This document shows positions 6,452 through 12,688 of a DNA stretch of 13,487 nucleotides, piece after piece. The DNA lies in contig JBEGVK010000117.1 in the NCBI GenBank assembly GCA_041178405.1, positions 1-13,487 on the forward strand. Direction: 5' to 3'. The notes under the pieces were generated by a model that saw only the letters and a program-made list of their open reading frames with translations, was not told where the DNA came from and made no database searches. The stretch is from UBA668 sp041178405 (GTDB lineage Bacteria > Actinomycetota > Acidimicrobiia > Acidimicrobiales > Ilumatobacteraceae). Position 1 is the first letter of the stretch, and each line of letters starts with the position of its first letter. Position numbers and translations under genes: made by a program.

Positions 6452-7087
6452 TCAGCTGGCGGGAACGAACACGGCCAGGTCGACCGTCGTCGAGTACGTC
6501 AGCAGCGTCACCAGCACGTCACCGTCGTCGAGTTTGGCGAGCACGCCGTTGTCGAGTGCGCAGTACACGGCGATGCCGCCCGGCAGCGGAACGTCGACAC
6601 AGGTCGAGACCTGCTCGGCGAACGTCTCGTTGCGCGGTGTGGTCGGTCCCGACTTGGACGTTGCGTCGCGGCGCAGCCGACGGGCCGTGTCGGCGCCGTA
6701 GAAGTCGATGGTGAGGCCGACGTCGCTGGCGGCGGCGTCATCGATGCCGAAGGCGCAGGGCCGCGACGCATCGAGTGCACATGTCTGCGAGACGGTGTCG
6801 GTCTGGAGGAACTTGGTGTTGCCGAGCGTGACTGCTCGCTGGCCGTTCGAGAGCGACACGGTGGCCGTGTACTCGGCAGCGCCGTACTTGCGCAGCACCG
6901 AGTACACCGCCGTGACCGGCCCCGTAGTGACGGCATCGAGACGTTCGAGCACGGCGTCGATGGCGGGGTCGCCTGAGAGGGCTCCGGGAGGGAATGGGTC
7001 GTCGCTGAAGTAGGGGCGCTCGCCCAGCTGGCAGCCCGAGGCGACGATCACGACGACGAGAGCGGGCAGGAGACGACGGCGGAGCAC
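6452..7087 (-). CDS. Lipoprotein of unknown function
   Basis: The 211-residue protein starts VLRRRLLPALVVV and has a classic lipobox, VASGC, with Cys19 as the lipidated residue, so it should sit on the outer face of the membrane. The mature part has an acidic, Pro-rich N-terminus and then alternating strands, for example YTATVSLSNGQRAVTLG. It has two cysteine pairs (Cys103/Cys111 and Cys163/Cys176) that could form disulfides. I do not recognise the fold, and no catalytic motif stands out. Two tandem GTG codons lie at 7090 and 7087. TACGCT ends 6 nt before the second, which fits the spacing seen at neighbouring genes, so 7087 is used; a start at 7090 would add one residue. The open frame continues upstream to 7255 but there is antisense to the next gene. 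The gene is divergent from the membrane protein at 7175. Confidence 0.75.
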   Translation of the reverse strand: MLRRRLLPALVVVIVASGCQLGERPYFSDDPFPPGALSGDPAIDAVLERLDAVTTGPVTAVYSVLRKYGAAEYTATVSLSNGQRAVTLGNTKFLQTDTVSQTCALDASRPCAFGIDDAAASDVGLTIDFYGADTARRLRRDATSKSGPTTPRNETFAEQVSTCVDVPLPGGIAVYCALDNGVLAKLDDGDVLVTLLTYSTTVDLAVFVPAS

Positions 7088-7093
7088 CACGGC

Positions 7094-7099
7094 AGCGTA
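7094..7099 (-). promoter_or_regulatory. -10 hexamer TACGCT, leaderless promoter of the lipoprotein gene
   Basis: On the minus strand TACGCT is followed by 6 nt and the GTG at 7087, or 3 nt and the GTG at 7090. The 6-nt spacing matches the other leaderless starts in this window and favours 7087. No Shine-Dalgarno sequence is present. Confidence 0.45.
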
Positions 7100-7162
7100 A
7101 CCGTCGGCACGACACCGGCATGGGGCACGTGCGCTGAGGCGGCCGTTCGAAGGGTGCCGCCC

Positions 7163-7168
7163 TAGCCT
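7163..7168 (+). promoter_or_regulatory. -10 hexamer TAGCCT, leaderless promoter of the membrane protein gene
   Basis: TAGCCT ends 6 nt before GTG 7175 and 9 nt before ATG 7178. The hexamer is identical to that before the GT2 gene. The divergent -10 for the lipoprotein is 63 bp away, so both promoters fit in the 87-bp intergenic region. Confidence 0.5.
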
Positions 7169-7174
7169 GTCGGC

Positions 7175-8038
7175 GTGATGCGCCTCGATGCCGCAACGGT
7201 TCTGCTGCAGTGGGCCGTCGGGGGCCTGGCCTTCTGCTGGATCACCACCCGCCACCGAGAGGTCGGCCTCGGCTATGGATGGCTGCTGCGGGCCACCTAC
7301 GCGTTGATCGCCGTGGCGGGGGTTGCGGCCGGCCTGCGATACGGGACGGTTGCGGTTCGGGAGGCAGCGGGCGCAGCGACTGCCGCATCAGCGCTCGCTG
7401 CGCTGGGTGTCTCGGTCGTGCGCCGTCGGGCGGGCGTGAGCGGACGACTCGCCGAGCACGACCGTCGCTCGGCGCGGGTTGCCGAGATGACCGGCATCGA
7501 GCGCGCCGTCGAGGGCGACGCGCCGGTTGATCCGTCGACGCGCGAGTTCCCGCCGCTGCTCGACCTGGTCGCTCCACTGGTCGGCATTGCGGGCCTCGTG
7601 GCTGCGGCCATCGATGCCGGCGGCAACACGGCGGTGGCCCTCATCCGCACACTGGCCGGCGCTGCGTTCCTCGGTGCCGTCACCGATGCCATGCTGCTCG
7701 GCCACTGGTACCTGGTGCAGCCGGGCCTGCCCCGCCGGCACCTCAACGAACTCGTGCGCTGGCTCGGCTGGATCTGGCCGATCGAGGTGGCCGGGCTGCT
7801 GCTGCCGACGGGGATGCTCTCGGTGCTCAGCGGCGCAGTCGACGACGGGTGGGGTGGCCAACTCGGGTGGTTCTGGGCGCTGTGCGCCGTCACCACCATC
7901 GTGCTCGTCGTCGTCACGCGTGCGGCGTTGCGCGAGCGCTATTACTCGGCGGTGATGGCGGCAACCGGTCTGCTCTACCTGGCCATCCTCACTGCCTTCG
8001 GCACCGACCTCGTAGCGCGCGCAGTGCTCGACGTCTGA
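7175..8038 (+). CDS. Polytopic membrane protein of unknown function (GHWYL motif)
   Basis: The 287-residue protein has about eight hydrophobic helices, roughly at 6-22, 38-58, 65-83, 129-147, 154-175, 200-220, 230-250 and 258-280. A basic, probably cytoplasmic loop (about 84-128) separates the first three from the rest. The most distinctive segment is MLLGHWYLVQPGLPRRHLNE at about 173-192, with a His-Trp-Tyr cluster at the end of helix five followed by a charged loop. Such a conserved-looking polar cluster at a membrane edge suggests binding of a cofactor or substrate, but I cannot name a family with certainty. The start is GTG 7175 by the 6-nt spacing from TAGCCT; ATG 7178 is the close alternative and changes one residue. 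It is convergent with the MFS gene, 30 bp away. Confidence 0.82.
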   Translation: MMRLDAATVLLQWAVGGLAFCWITTRHREVGLGYGWLLRATYALIAVAGVAAGLRYGTVAVREAAGAATAASALAALGVSVVRRRAGVSGRLAEHDRRSARVAEMTGIERAVEGDAPVDPSTREFPPLLDLVAPLVGIAGLVAAAIDAGGNTAVALIRTLAGAAFLGAVTDAMLLGHWYLVQPGLPRRHLNELVRWLGWIWPIEVAGLLLPTGMLSVLSGAVDDGWGGQLGWFWALCAVTTIVLVVVTRAALRERYYSAVMAATGLLYLAILTAFGTDLVARAVLDV

Positions 8039-8042
8039 CGGC

Positions 8043-8057
8043 ACCGGGCCCGCCGGT
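8043..8057. terminator. Possible hairpin between convergent genes
   Basis: ACCGG (8043-8047) and CCGGT (8053-8057) form a 5-bp stem with a 5-nt loop GCCCG. It sits inside the 30-bp gap between the membrane-protein stop and the stop of the MFS gene on the other strand. There is no T-tract on either side, so termination is only suggested by position. Confidence 0.25.
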
Positions 8058-8068
8058 CCGTCGCCGCG

Positions 8069-9427
8069 CTACGGCGATGGTGCAGGAACCAACGCTGGTG
8101 GCGCCGTGCGAATGCGCCGGCTGACGATGACACCCATCACCGCGGCCACGGTCGAAATGGCGAACGTGGCGGCCAGCGCGCCCTCGATGCTCACCGAGCC
8201 CCGGTCGGCGACCGCAACGGCTGCGCCGCCGAGGCCGCCGGTGAGCGACCAGCCGATCGAGTCGGCGAGTGCGATCTGGCTGCTCGTGCGCCCCTCGTCG
8301 CCCTCGGCGGCGTAGGCCATCGCGGTCACCGTGGTGGGATTGAACAGCAGGCCCATGCCAAGGCCGCCGATGCACCACGCCAGGAACGTGCCCCACAGCG
8401 GCCACCACTCCAGCAGCACTGTCGACGACAGCGCTGCGCCGAGGCCGAGCACGACGAAGCCGGTGCTCACGACAGCGGCAGGTGGCCGATGCGGCGACCG
8501 CGCACTGACCCACTGGCCGAGGGTCCAGGTGAGGGCGCCGCCGATGATGACGAAGCCCTGCACGGTCGGCGAGGCGCCGTGCACACGGTCGGCGGCAAGC
8601 GGGATGAAACTGTCGGTGGCGCCGAAGCAGATCGTCGCCATGGTGCGAGCGACGAGGATGGCGGCAAAGCCGTGCGCAGCGATGCGATAGCCGGGGGGCA
8701 GCAGTCGGTGCAGGGCAGGCACGGCAAGCGCGAGGCCCACGACGACGGCGGGAATCACTGCGCCGAGCGATCCGAATCGCAGGCCGGTGACGAACAGGCC
8801 GACGCCAGTGGCCGCCGCCACCGCGAGGGGCAGTCTGCTGCGGCCGCGCTCGGCAGCGAGCGGGGCGAAGTCGGCCATCGGCCGCGCTGCGATGGCTGCC
8901 ACCGCAACGGCCACCGGGATGATCGACAGGAAGGTCCATCGCCAGCCGAAGGTCTCGGTGATCCAGCCGGCGATGAGCGGCGCGATGAGGCTCGGCAGCA
9001 CCCATCCGGCAGACAGGAAGGTGTACATCATCGGCTGCCGGTCGGCTGGGAAGGCGCGGCGGACGAGCGAGTACGAGATCGGATTGAACGCGCCCGTGCC
9101 GATTCCCTGCAGCAGCCGGCCGGCCACGACCCACGACATGCTCGGCGCCAGGCCGGCCACGACGAGCCCGACCACGAGCGTCGCCACGGCGATCACGAAC
9201 GGCAGTGCCGGTCCGCGTCGGTCGGCAAGCTCGCCGGCAGCGACGAGCGACACCATGTTGGCAAGGGTGTAGATCGCCAGCGACACGCCGTACAGCGAGT
9301 CGCCGTCGAGTTCATCGGTGATCGTCGGCAGCGCCGTGAGAATGGCCGTCACCTCGAAGGCGACGAGCGTGACCGAGAGGATGAGCCCGATCGCAAGCAG
9401 CCGCTGACGGGTCGTGAGTGCGGTCAT
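8069..9427 (-). CDS. Major facilitator superfamily transporter
   Basis: The 452-residue membrane protein has about 12 helices, with family motifs in the N-terminal half. These are motif A (AAGELADRRGPAL, about 63-75), motif B (RLLQGIGTGAF, about 104-114) and a motif-C-like segment (GWVLPSLIAPLIAGW, about 141-155), which is common in drug/proton antiporters. Helix 1 carries Glu25 in LVAFEVTAILTALP, where DHA2-type exporters often have Asp. Export of a small molecule by proton antiport is likely, but the substrate cannot be read. The ATG lies 12 nt after the amidase stop on the same strand, so the two are probably co-transcribed. No Shine-Dalgarno sequence precedes this ATG, so translation may depend on reinitiation by ribosomes leaving the amidase. 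Confidence 0.92.
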   Translation of the reverse strand: MTALTTRQRLLAIGLILSVTLVAFEVTAILTALPTITDELDGDSLYGVSLAIYTLANMVSLVAAGELADRRGPALPFVIAVATLVVGLVVAGLAPSMSWVVAGRLLQGIGTGAFNPISYSLVRRAFPADRQPMMYTFLSAGWVLPSLIAPLIAGWITETFGWRWTFLSIIPVAVAVAAIAARPMADFAPLAAERGRSRLPLAVAAATGVGLFVTGLRFGSLGAVIPAVVVGLALAVPALHRLLPPGYRIAAHGFAAILVARTMATICFGATDSFIPLAADRVHGASPTVQGFVIIGGALTWTLGQWVSARSPHRPPAAVVSTGFVVLGLGAALSSTVLLEWWPLWGTFLAWCIGGLGMGLLFNPTTVTAMAYAAEGDEGRTSSQIALADSIGWSLTGGLGGAAVAVADRGSVSIEGALAATFAISTVAAVMGVIVSRRIRTAPPALVPAPSP

Positions 9428-9439
9428 GGTGGTGACGGC

Positions 9440-10849
9440 TCAGGCTGGGGCGCCGGGCGCGACGAGCGGCCATGGGCGCACGCGCTCGACAGTGTGGGCC
9501 ATCTCGAGCAGCAGCGGCTCGGCGAAGTGCCGTCCCACGACCTGCAGTCCGATCGGCAGTCCGTCGAGGCTGCCTGCGGGAATGCTCACGGCTGGATTGC
9601 CGTGCAGGTTGGCGGGAAAGGTGAGCCGACCGTTGTTGCCCTGGCCGGCATCGATCCCGCCGAACACACCGGGCAGCGGGCCGTCGGCAGAGAAGGCCAC
9701 GTCGGGATTCGAGGCGGTGATGACGAAGTCGACCCCCTCGACGGGATCGAAGATCCGCGCCATTGCCTCGTTGAGTTCGGCGCGGCGACGCTCGATCTTC
9801 GCCCGAGCGGCAGCGTCGTACCGGCCGGCCGCTGCCTCCATGCCGAATCGGATCTCGGGTGTCAGCTGGTCGGCGCAGGCAGGCCAGTGGTCGGCGAGCT
9901 GCGCCTCGACGCCGAGGTTGCCGCTCAGCGACCATGCGGCCCCCATGCGCGGCAGCGTGACATCGACGTCGTCGATCCGTCGCATGCCGTGCTGGCCGAC
10001 GAGCCACATGCCGAGCTCCTCGAGCAGGTCCCACATCGGCGGCGAGACGACGGCATTGCCCCACGAGGGGGCGAACGCAATGCGGGCCGCACGCAGTGCC
10101 TCGCCGTGGTTGCCAAGCCCTGCCTCCCAGCCATCGACACGCGGCAGGCTGAGCGGATCTCGCGGATCGAAGCCGTTGCAGACGTCGAACCAGCGGGCGG
10201 TGTCGCGGACCGATCTCGAGACGCACCCGACCGTCACGGTGAGGTTTCCGTACTGGGCGTGCGGGCCCCTCGGGATGCGGCCATATGTCGACTTCAGGCC
10301 GACGAGGCCGGTGAAGCCCGCCGGAATGCGGATGCTGCCGCCGCCGTCGCCGGCCGTGGCGAGGGTGCAGAGGCCACCTGCGACTGCTGCAGCACTCCCG
10401 CCACTGCTGCCGCCCGGCGTGCGACCCGCCTGCCATGGATTGTGCGTGGCGCCGTGCAGGACAGTGCGGGTGAGATTGACCCCGCCGAACTCGCTGGCCG
10501 TGGTCTGACCGACGAGCACGGCGCCGCCGAGGTCGCGCACACGCTGCACCATGATGCTGGTGCGGTCAGCCACCTGATGGCGGAGCGGCATCGATGCGTG
10601 CGTGTCGGGCCAGCCGGCCACCTGATCGAGCTCCTTGACGCCGATCGGCACGCCGCCGAACGGGGCCCCGACATCGGCGCGAGCGGCTGCGTCAAGTGCC
10701 GCCTCGGTGTCGAGATGGCAGAAGGCGTTGAGCGAGCTGGCCGAGATGGCATCGAGCGTGGCGCGGAGTTCCTCGGCGGGCGAGCGACGGCGCGCACGGA
10801 ATTCGTCGACCAGCGAGCATGCATCACCAGACCACGGCGTGTCGCCCAT
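9440..10849 (-). CDS. Amidase-signature family hydrolase
   Basis: The 469-residue enzyme has the Ser-cisSer-Lys triad of amidase-signature enzymes, which hydrolyse an amide bond. Lys72 lies in VPIGVKELD. The Gly/Ser-rich loop TPGGSSGGSAAAVAGG holds the cis-Ser at 148 or 149. The nucleophile is Ser172 in GDGGGSIRIPAGF. The length is typical of single-domain members. GatA is unlikely because no gatB or gatC lies nearby and the C-terminus does not resemble GatA, but the actual substrate is unknown. An MFS transporter gene follows after 12 nt, which suggests processing and transport of the same small molecule. The longest frame begins at 10939, inside the upstream gene. ATG 10849 is preferred, with TAGGGT ending 8 nt upstream and a normal family N-terminus (SLVDEFRARRRSPAEELRAT). 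Confidence 0.93.
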   Translation of the reverse strand: MGDTPWSGDACSLVDEFRARRRSPAEELRATLDAISASSLNAFCHLDTEAALDAAARADVGAPFGGVPIGVKELDQVAGWPDTHASMPLRHQVADRTSIMVQRVRDLGGAVLVGQTTASEFGGVNLTRTVLHGATHNPWQAGRTPGGSSGGSAAAVAGGLCTLATAGDGGGSIRIPAGFTGLVGLKSTYGRIPRGPHAQYGNLTVTVGCVSRSVRDTARWFDVCNGFDPRDPLSLPRVDGWEAGLGNHGEALRAARIAFAPSWGNAVVSPPMWDLLEELGMWLVGQHGMRRIDDVDVTLPRMGAAWSLSGNLGVEAQLADHWPACADQLTPEIRFGMEAAAGRYDAAARAKIERRRAELNEAMARIFDPVEGVDFVITASNPDVAFSADGPLPGVFGGIDAGQGNNGRLTFPANLHGNPAVSIPAGSLDGLPIGLQVVGRHFAEPLLLEMAHTVERVRPWPLVAPGAPA

Positions 10850-10857
10850 GGGGTGGC

Positions 10858-10863
10858 ACCCTA
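10858..10863 (-). promoter_or_regulatory. -10 hexamer TAGGGT, leaderless promoter of the amidase gene
   Basis: On the minus strand TAGGGT is followed by 8 nt and ATG 10849. It lies in the 31-bp gap after the stop of the 138-residue gene on the same strand. The amidase-MFS pair may thus have its own promoter besides any read-through. Confidence 0.45.
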
Positions 10864-10880
10864 CTGTGGGAGAGCGCAGG

Positions 10881-11297
10881 TCAGGGCGAGGCGATGGGGG
10901 CCGTCGGCGCCATCGCACGTGGCCCGCTGCCCGCTGCATCGAGGGCGCGTAGCAGGCCGTCGGTGTCGTCGACGCCGAATCGGACCTCGCGCAGGGTGAT
11001 GGGGAATCGCACGGCTGACGCCCGAACCGGTGGGTCGACCTCGACCTCGACCAGTCCGGTGAATGCCCCGTTCACGTTCCAGCGGCCGCGCCATCCGTGC
11101 ACGCCGCAGTCGAGCACGGGTCGGGTGCGCGCCGCAGCGCGTCGGACATGGTGCAGCGGGATGTCGGCCGCGAAGGCCCAGCCCATCCGAATCCGCAGAT
11201 AGCCCTCGGCGACCTCGACGACACTGCGCCGCGGCCCGAGTCCGGCGGCAGAGAGGCCGAGGCGCGAGAGCCGGCTGTAGCGCATGGGGAATCTCAC
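10881..11297 (-). CDS. Conserved-looking small protein of unknown function
   Basis: The 138-residue soluble protein has no signal peptide or membrane helix. It opens VRFPMRYSRLSRL, then has SVVEVAEGYLRIRMGW and ADIPLHHVRRA. A striking aromatic/Gly block follows, HGWRGRWNVNGAFTGLVEV (about 67-85), and a C-terminal FPITLREVRFGVDDTDGLL. The layout of a beta-rich domain ending in a D-x-(D/E)-G-L-x-x-A-L helix recalls uncharacterised actinobacterial proteins, but I cannot name a family. The start is GTG 11297, because CAGACT ends 6 nt upstream; ATG 11285 is a shorter alternative. The open frame runs on to 12254, but beyond 11297 it is antisense to the oxidoreductase gene. It precedes the amidase on the same strand by 31 bp and could share its transcript. 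Confidence 0.72.
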   Translation of the reverse strand: MRFPMRYSRLSRLGLSAAGLGPRRSVVEVAEGYLRIRMGWAFAADIPLHHVRRAAARTRPVLDCGVHGWRGRWNVNGAFTGLVEVEVDPPVRASAVRFPITLREVRFGVDDTDGLLRALDAAGSGPRAMAPTAPIASP

Positions 11298-11303
11298 CGC
11301 AGC

Positions 11304-11309
11304 AGTCTG
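11304..11309 (-). promoter_or_regulatory. -10-like hexamer CAGACT, leaderless promoter of the 138-residue protein gene
   Basis: CAGACT on the minus strand ends 6 nt before GTG 11297. It has the A and final T of TAnnnT with C in place of the first T, the same variation as CAGAAT before the M24 gene at the same spacing. No Shine-Dalgarno sequence is seen. Confidence 0.35.
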
Positions 11310-11340
11310 CCGTGGCGCTGTGCCGCCGCCACGTTCGTCG

Positions 11341-11346
11341 TAGAGT
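11341..11346 (+). promoter_or_regulatory. -10 hexamer TAGAGT with leader and strong RBS for the luciferase-like gene
   Basis: TAGAGT predicts a start of transcription near 11353 and a leader of about 59 nt before ATG 11412. The leader ends with a strong ribosome-binding site, GAGGAG at 11401-11406, 5 nt before the ATG. An 11-nt palindrome, GGTGCTGCACC at 11389-11399, lies directly upstream of that site. Confidence 0.42.
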
Positions 11347-11411
11347 CGTTGTGCGACGGCCGTCGTCGCCGGTGCCGAATGTCGTACCGGTGCTGCACCA
11401 GAGGAGCAACG

Positions 11412-12401
11412 ATGACCCTGCCCACGAGGCCCGGCATGACGGTGCCGCTGCCCGGTCCGCTGCACTCGCACCGTCAGCGCCTCGGCGAGCTCGCTGAGAT
11501 GGGCTACACCGACATCTGGTCGGCCGAGAGCGATGGCGTCGACGCCTTCACGCCGCTGACGCTCGCTTCGGCATGGGAGCCACGTCTGCGGCTCGGCACA
11601 GCGATCGTGCCGGCGTACACACGGTCGCCAGCCTGCCTCGCGCAGAGCGCTGCGTCGCTGGCCGATGCAGCACCGGGTCGGTTCGCCATCGGCATCGGCA
11701 GCAGCAGCAACGTCATCGTCGAGCGCTGGAATGGCGTGCCGTTCGTCGAGCCCTACAAGAAGGTGCGCGACGTCGTGCGGTTCCTGCGCGATGCGTTCAG
11801 TGGCGAGAAGGTGTCGAAGAAGTACGACACGTTCGAGATCAGCGGATTCCGGCTCGGTGTGCGGCCCGAGTTCACCCCGCCGATCCTGGTGGCGGCACTG
11901 CGCGAGGGGATGCTGCGTCTCGCGGCGCGAGAGGGCGACGGTGCGATCATCAACTGGCTCTCGGCTGACGATGTGACCCGAGTGGCCGGCGTCGTGCGCG
12001 ATGCGGCAGGCGGCGCCGACCGCGAGATCGTGTGCCGCATCTTCTGCTGCCCGAGCGAGAACGCCGAGATGGTTCGGGAGGGCGCCCGGTACGCGATCGC
12101 CGCCTACCTCAACGTGCCCGTCTATGCCGAGTTCCATCGCTGGCTCGGGCGCGGCGAGGAACTGCAGCCCATGTGGGACGCGTGGAAGGCCGGCGATCGC
12201 AAGGCGGCACTGGCAGCGATTCCCGACTCGGTGGTGGATGCCCTCGTCGTGCACGGATCGCCGGAGCAGTGCCGGGCGACGATCGACCGCTACTTCGCCA
12301 ATGGCGTCACGACGAGCTCGCTGGCGATCCTGCAGTTCGATCCGGACGTGAAGTACTGGGATGCCGTGCGGATGCTCAGCCCGTCAGGCGGCGCGGCCTG
12401 A
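11412..12401 (+). CDS. Luciferase-like monooxygenase family oxidoreductase, probably F420-dependent
   Basis: The 329-residue protein is a TIM-barrel enzyme of the bacterial luciferase superfamily. It shows the N-terminal LGELAEMGYTDIWSAESDGV, the strand LGTAIVPAYTRSPACLAQ (about 61-78), RFAIGIGSSSN (about 90-100), and WNGVPFVEPYKKVRDVVRFL, which is typical of actinobacterial F420-dependent members. The C-terminal GSPEQCRATIDRYFANGVTT is the usual last helix-strand unit. F420 rather than FMN as cofactor is inferred from the lineage and these blocks. The substrate is unknown. ATG 11412 is fixed by GAGGAG 5 nt upstream; an in-frame ATG at 11379 has no such site. It is transcribed away from the 138-residue gene, and its last 18 bp overlap the end of the small convergent gene. 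Confidence 0.92.
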   Translation: MTLPTRPGMTVPLPGPLHSHRQRLGELAEMGYTDIWSAESDGVDAFTPLTLASAWEPRLRLGTAIVPAYTRSPACLAQSAASLADAAPGRFAIGIGSSSNVIVERWNGVPFVEPYKKVRDVVRFLRDAFSGEKVSKKYDTFEISGFRLGVRPEFTPPILVAALREGMLRLAAREGDGAIINWLSADDVTRVAGVVRDAAGGADREIVCRIFCCPSENAEMVREGARYAIAAYLNVPVYAEFHRWLGRGEELQPMWDAWKAGDRKAALAAIPDSVVDALVVHGSPEQCRATIDRYFANGVTTSSLAILQFDPDVKYWDAVRMLSPSGGAA

Positions 12402-12641
12402 CGTACGCCGCTGGTGGCCGGCCTCGGCGGCCCGTCGGATGGCGTTGGCCGCCAGGGCTCGCTTGATGGCAGCCACGTTGGCGAGGCCGAGCTCGCGGGT
12501 GTGCCGGTCGAGCACGATGCGCACATGAGCGTCGGGATTGCTCAGCAGGGGCTGCGCATCGACGTCGAGTTCGGGTTGCTCGACGTCGGGTTCGGCCGGC
12601 TGGCCGATGGGGTGTTCGCCAGATGCGGATGCAGCGGTCAT
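12384..12641 (-). CDS. Small protein of unknown function (85 residues)
   Basis: The protein has an acidic, Pro/Glu-rich N-terminal third (EQPELDVDAQPLL). It is followed by NPDAHVRIVLDRHTRELG and a basic amphipathic helix, LANVAAIKRALAANAIRRAA. Codon third positions are almost all G or C in this frame, which supports real coding. I recognise no family. The helix with a cluster of Arg/Lys could bind nucleic acid or a membrane surface, but that is a guess. Its last 18 bp overlap the 3' end of the luciferase-like gene on the other strand. The start is the only in-frame ATG. The rhomboid gene ends 47 bp upstream on the same strand, so co-transcription is possible. A dyad at 12660-12672 lies between them. 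Confidence 0.58.
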   Translation of the reverse strand: MTAASASGEHPIGQPAEPDVEQPELDVDAQPLLSNPDAHVRIVLDRHTRELGLANVAAIKRALAANAIRRAAEAGHQRRTSGRAA

Positions 12642-12659
12642 GCGCTGACGATGACACAG

Positions 12660-12672
12660 GGGTGTGACACCC
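12660..12672. repeat. Perfect 13-nt dyad GGGTGTGACACCC
   Basis: GGGTGT and ACACCC are exact reverse complements around a central G. The dyad lies 18 nt upstream of the small gene start, in the 47-bp gap after the rhomboid stop. TGACAC also occurs twice, at 12652-12657 and 12665-12670, 13 bp apart. With almost no loop it is a poor terminator and looks more like a binding site for a dimeric regulator, though chance is not excluded. Confidence 0.35.
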
Positions 12673-12688
12673 GGGTCTGGTGAGGGCG

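Noticed and set aside
8489..10999. An 836-codon open frame on the plus strand
   Set aside because: It lies opposite the MFS and amidase genes, which have complete family motifs. Its Arg/Gly/His-rich composition is typical of antisense frames in high-GC DNA.
11298..12254. Upstream extension of the 138-residue protein to 457 codons
   Set aside because: It runs antisense through the luciferase-like gene, which has a strong ribosome-binding site and complete motifs.
12414..12683. A plus-strand frame of 89 codons opposite the small gene
   Set aside because: The minus-strand frame has the better codon bias and a plausible protein. This one lacks a ribosome-binding site and looks like a shadow.
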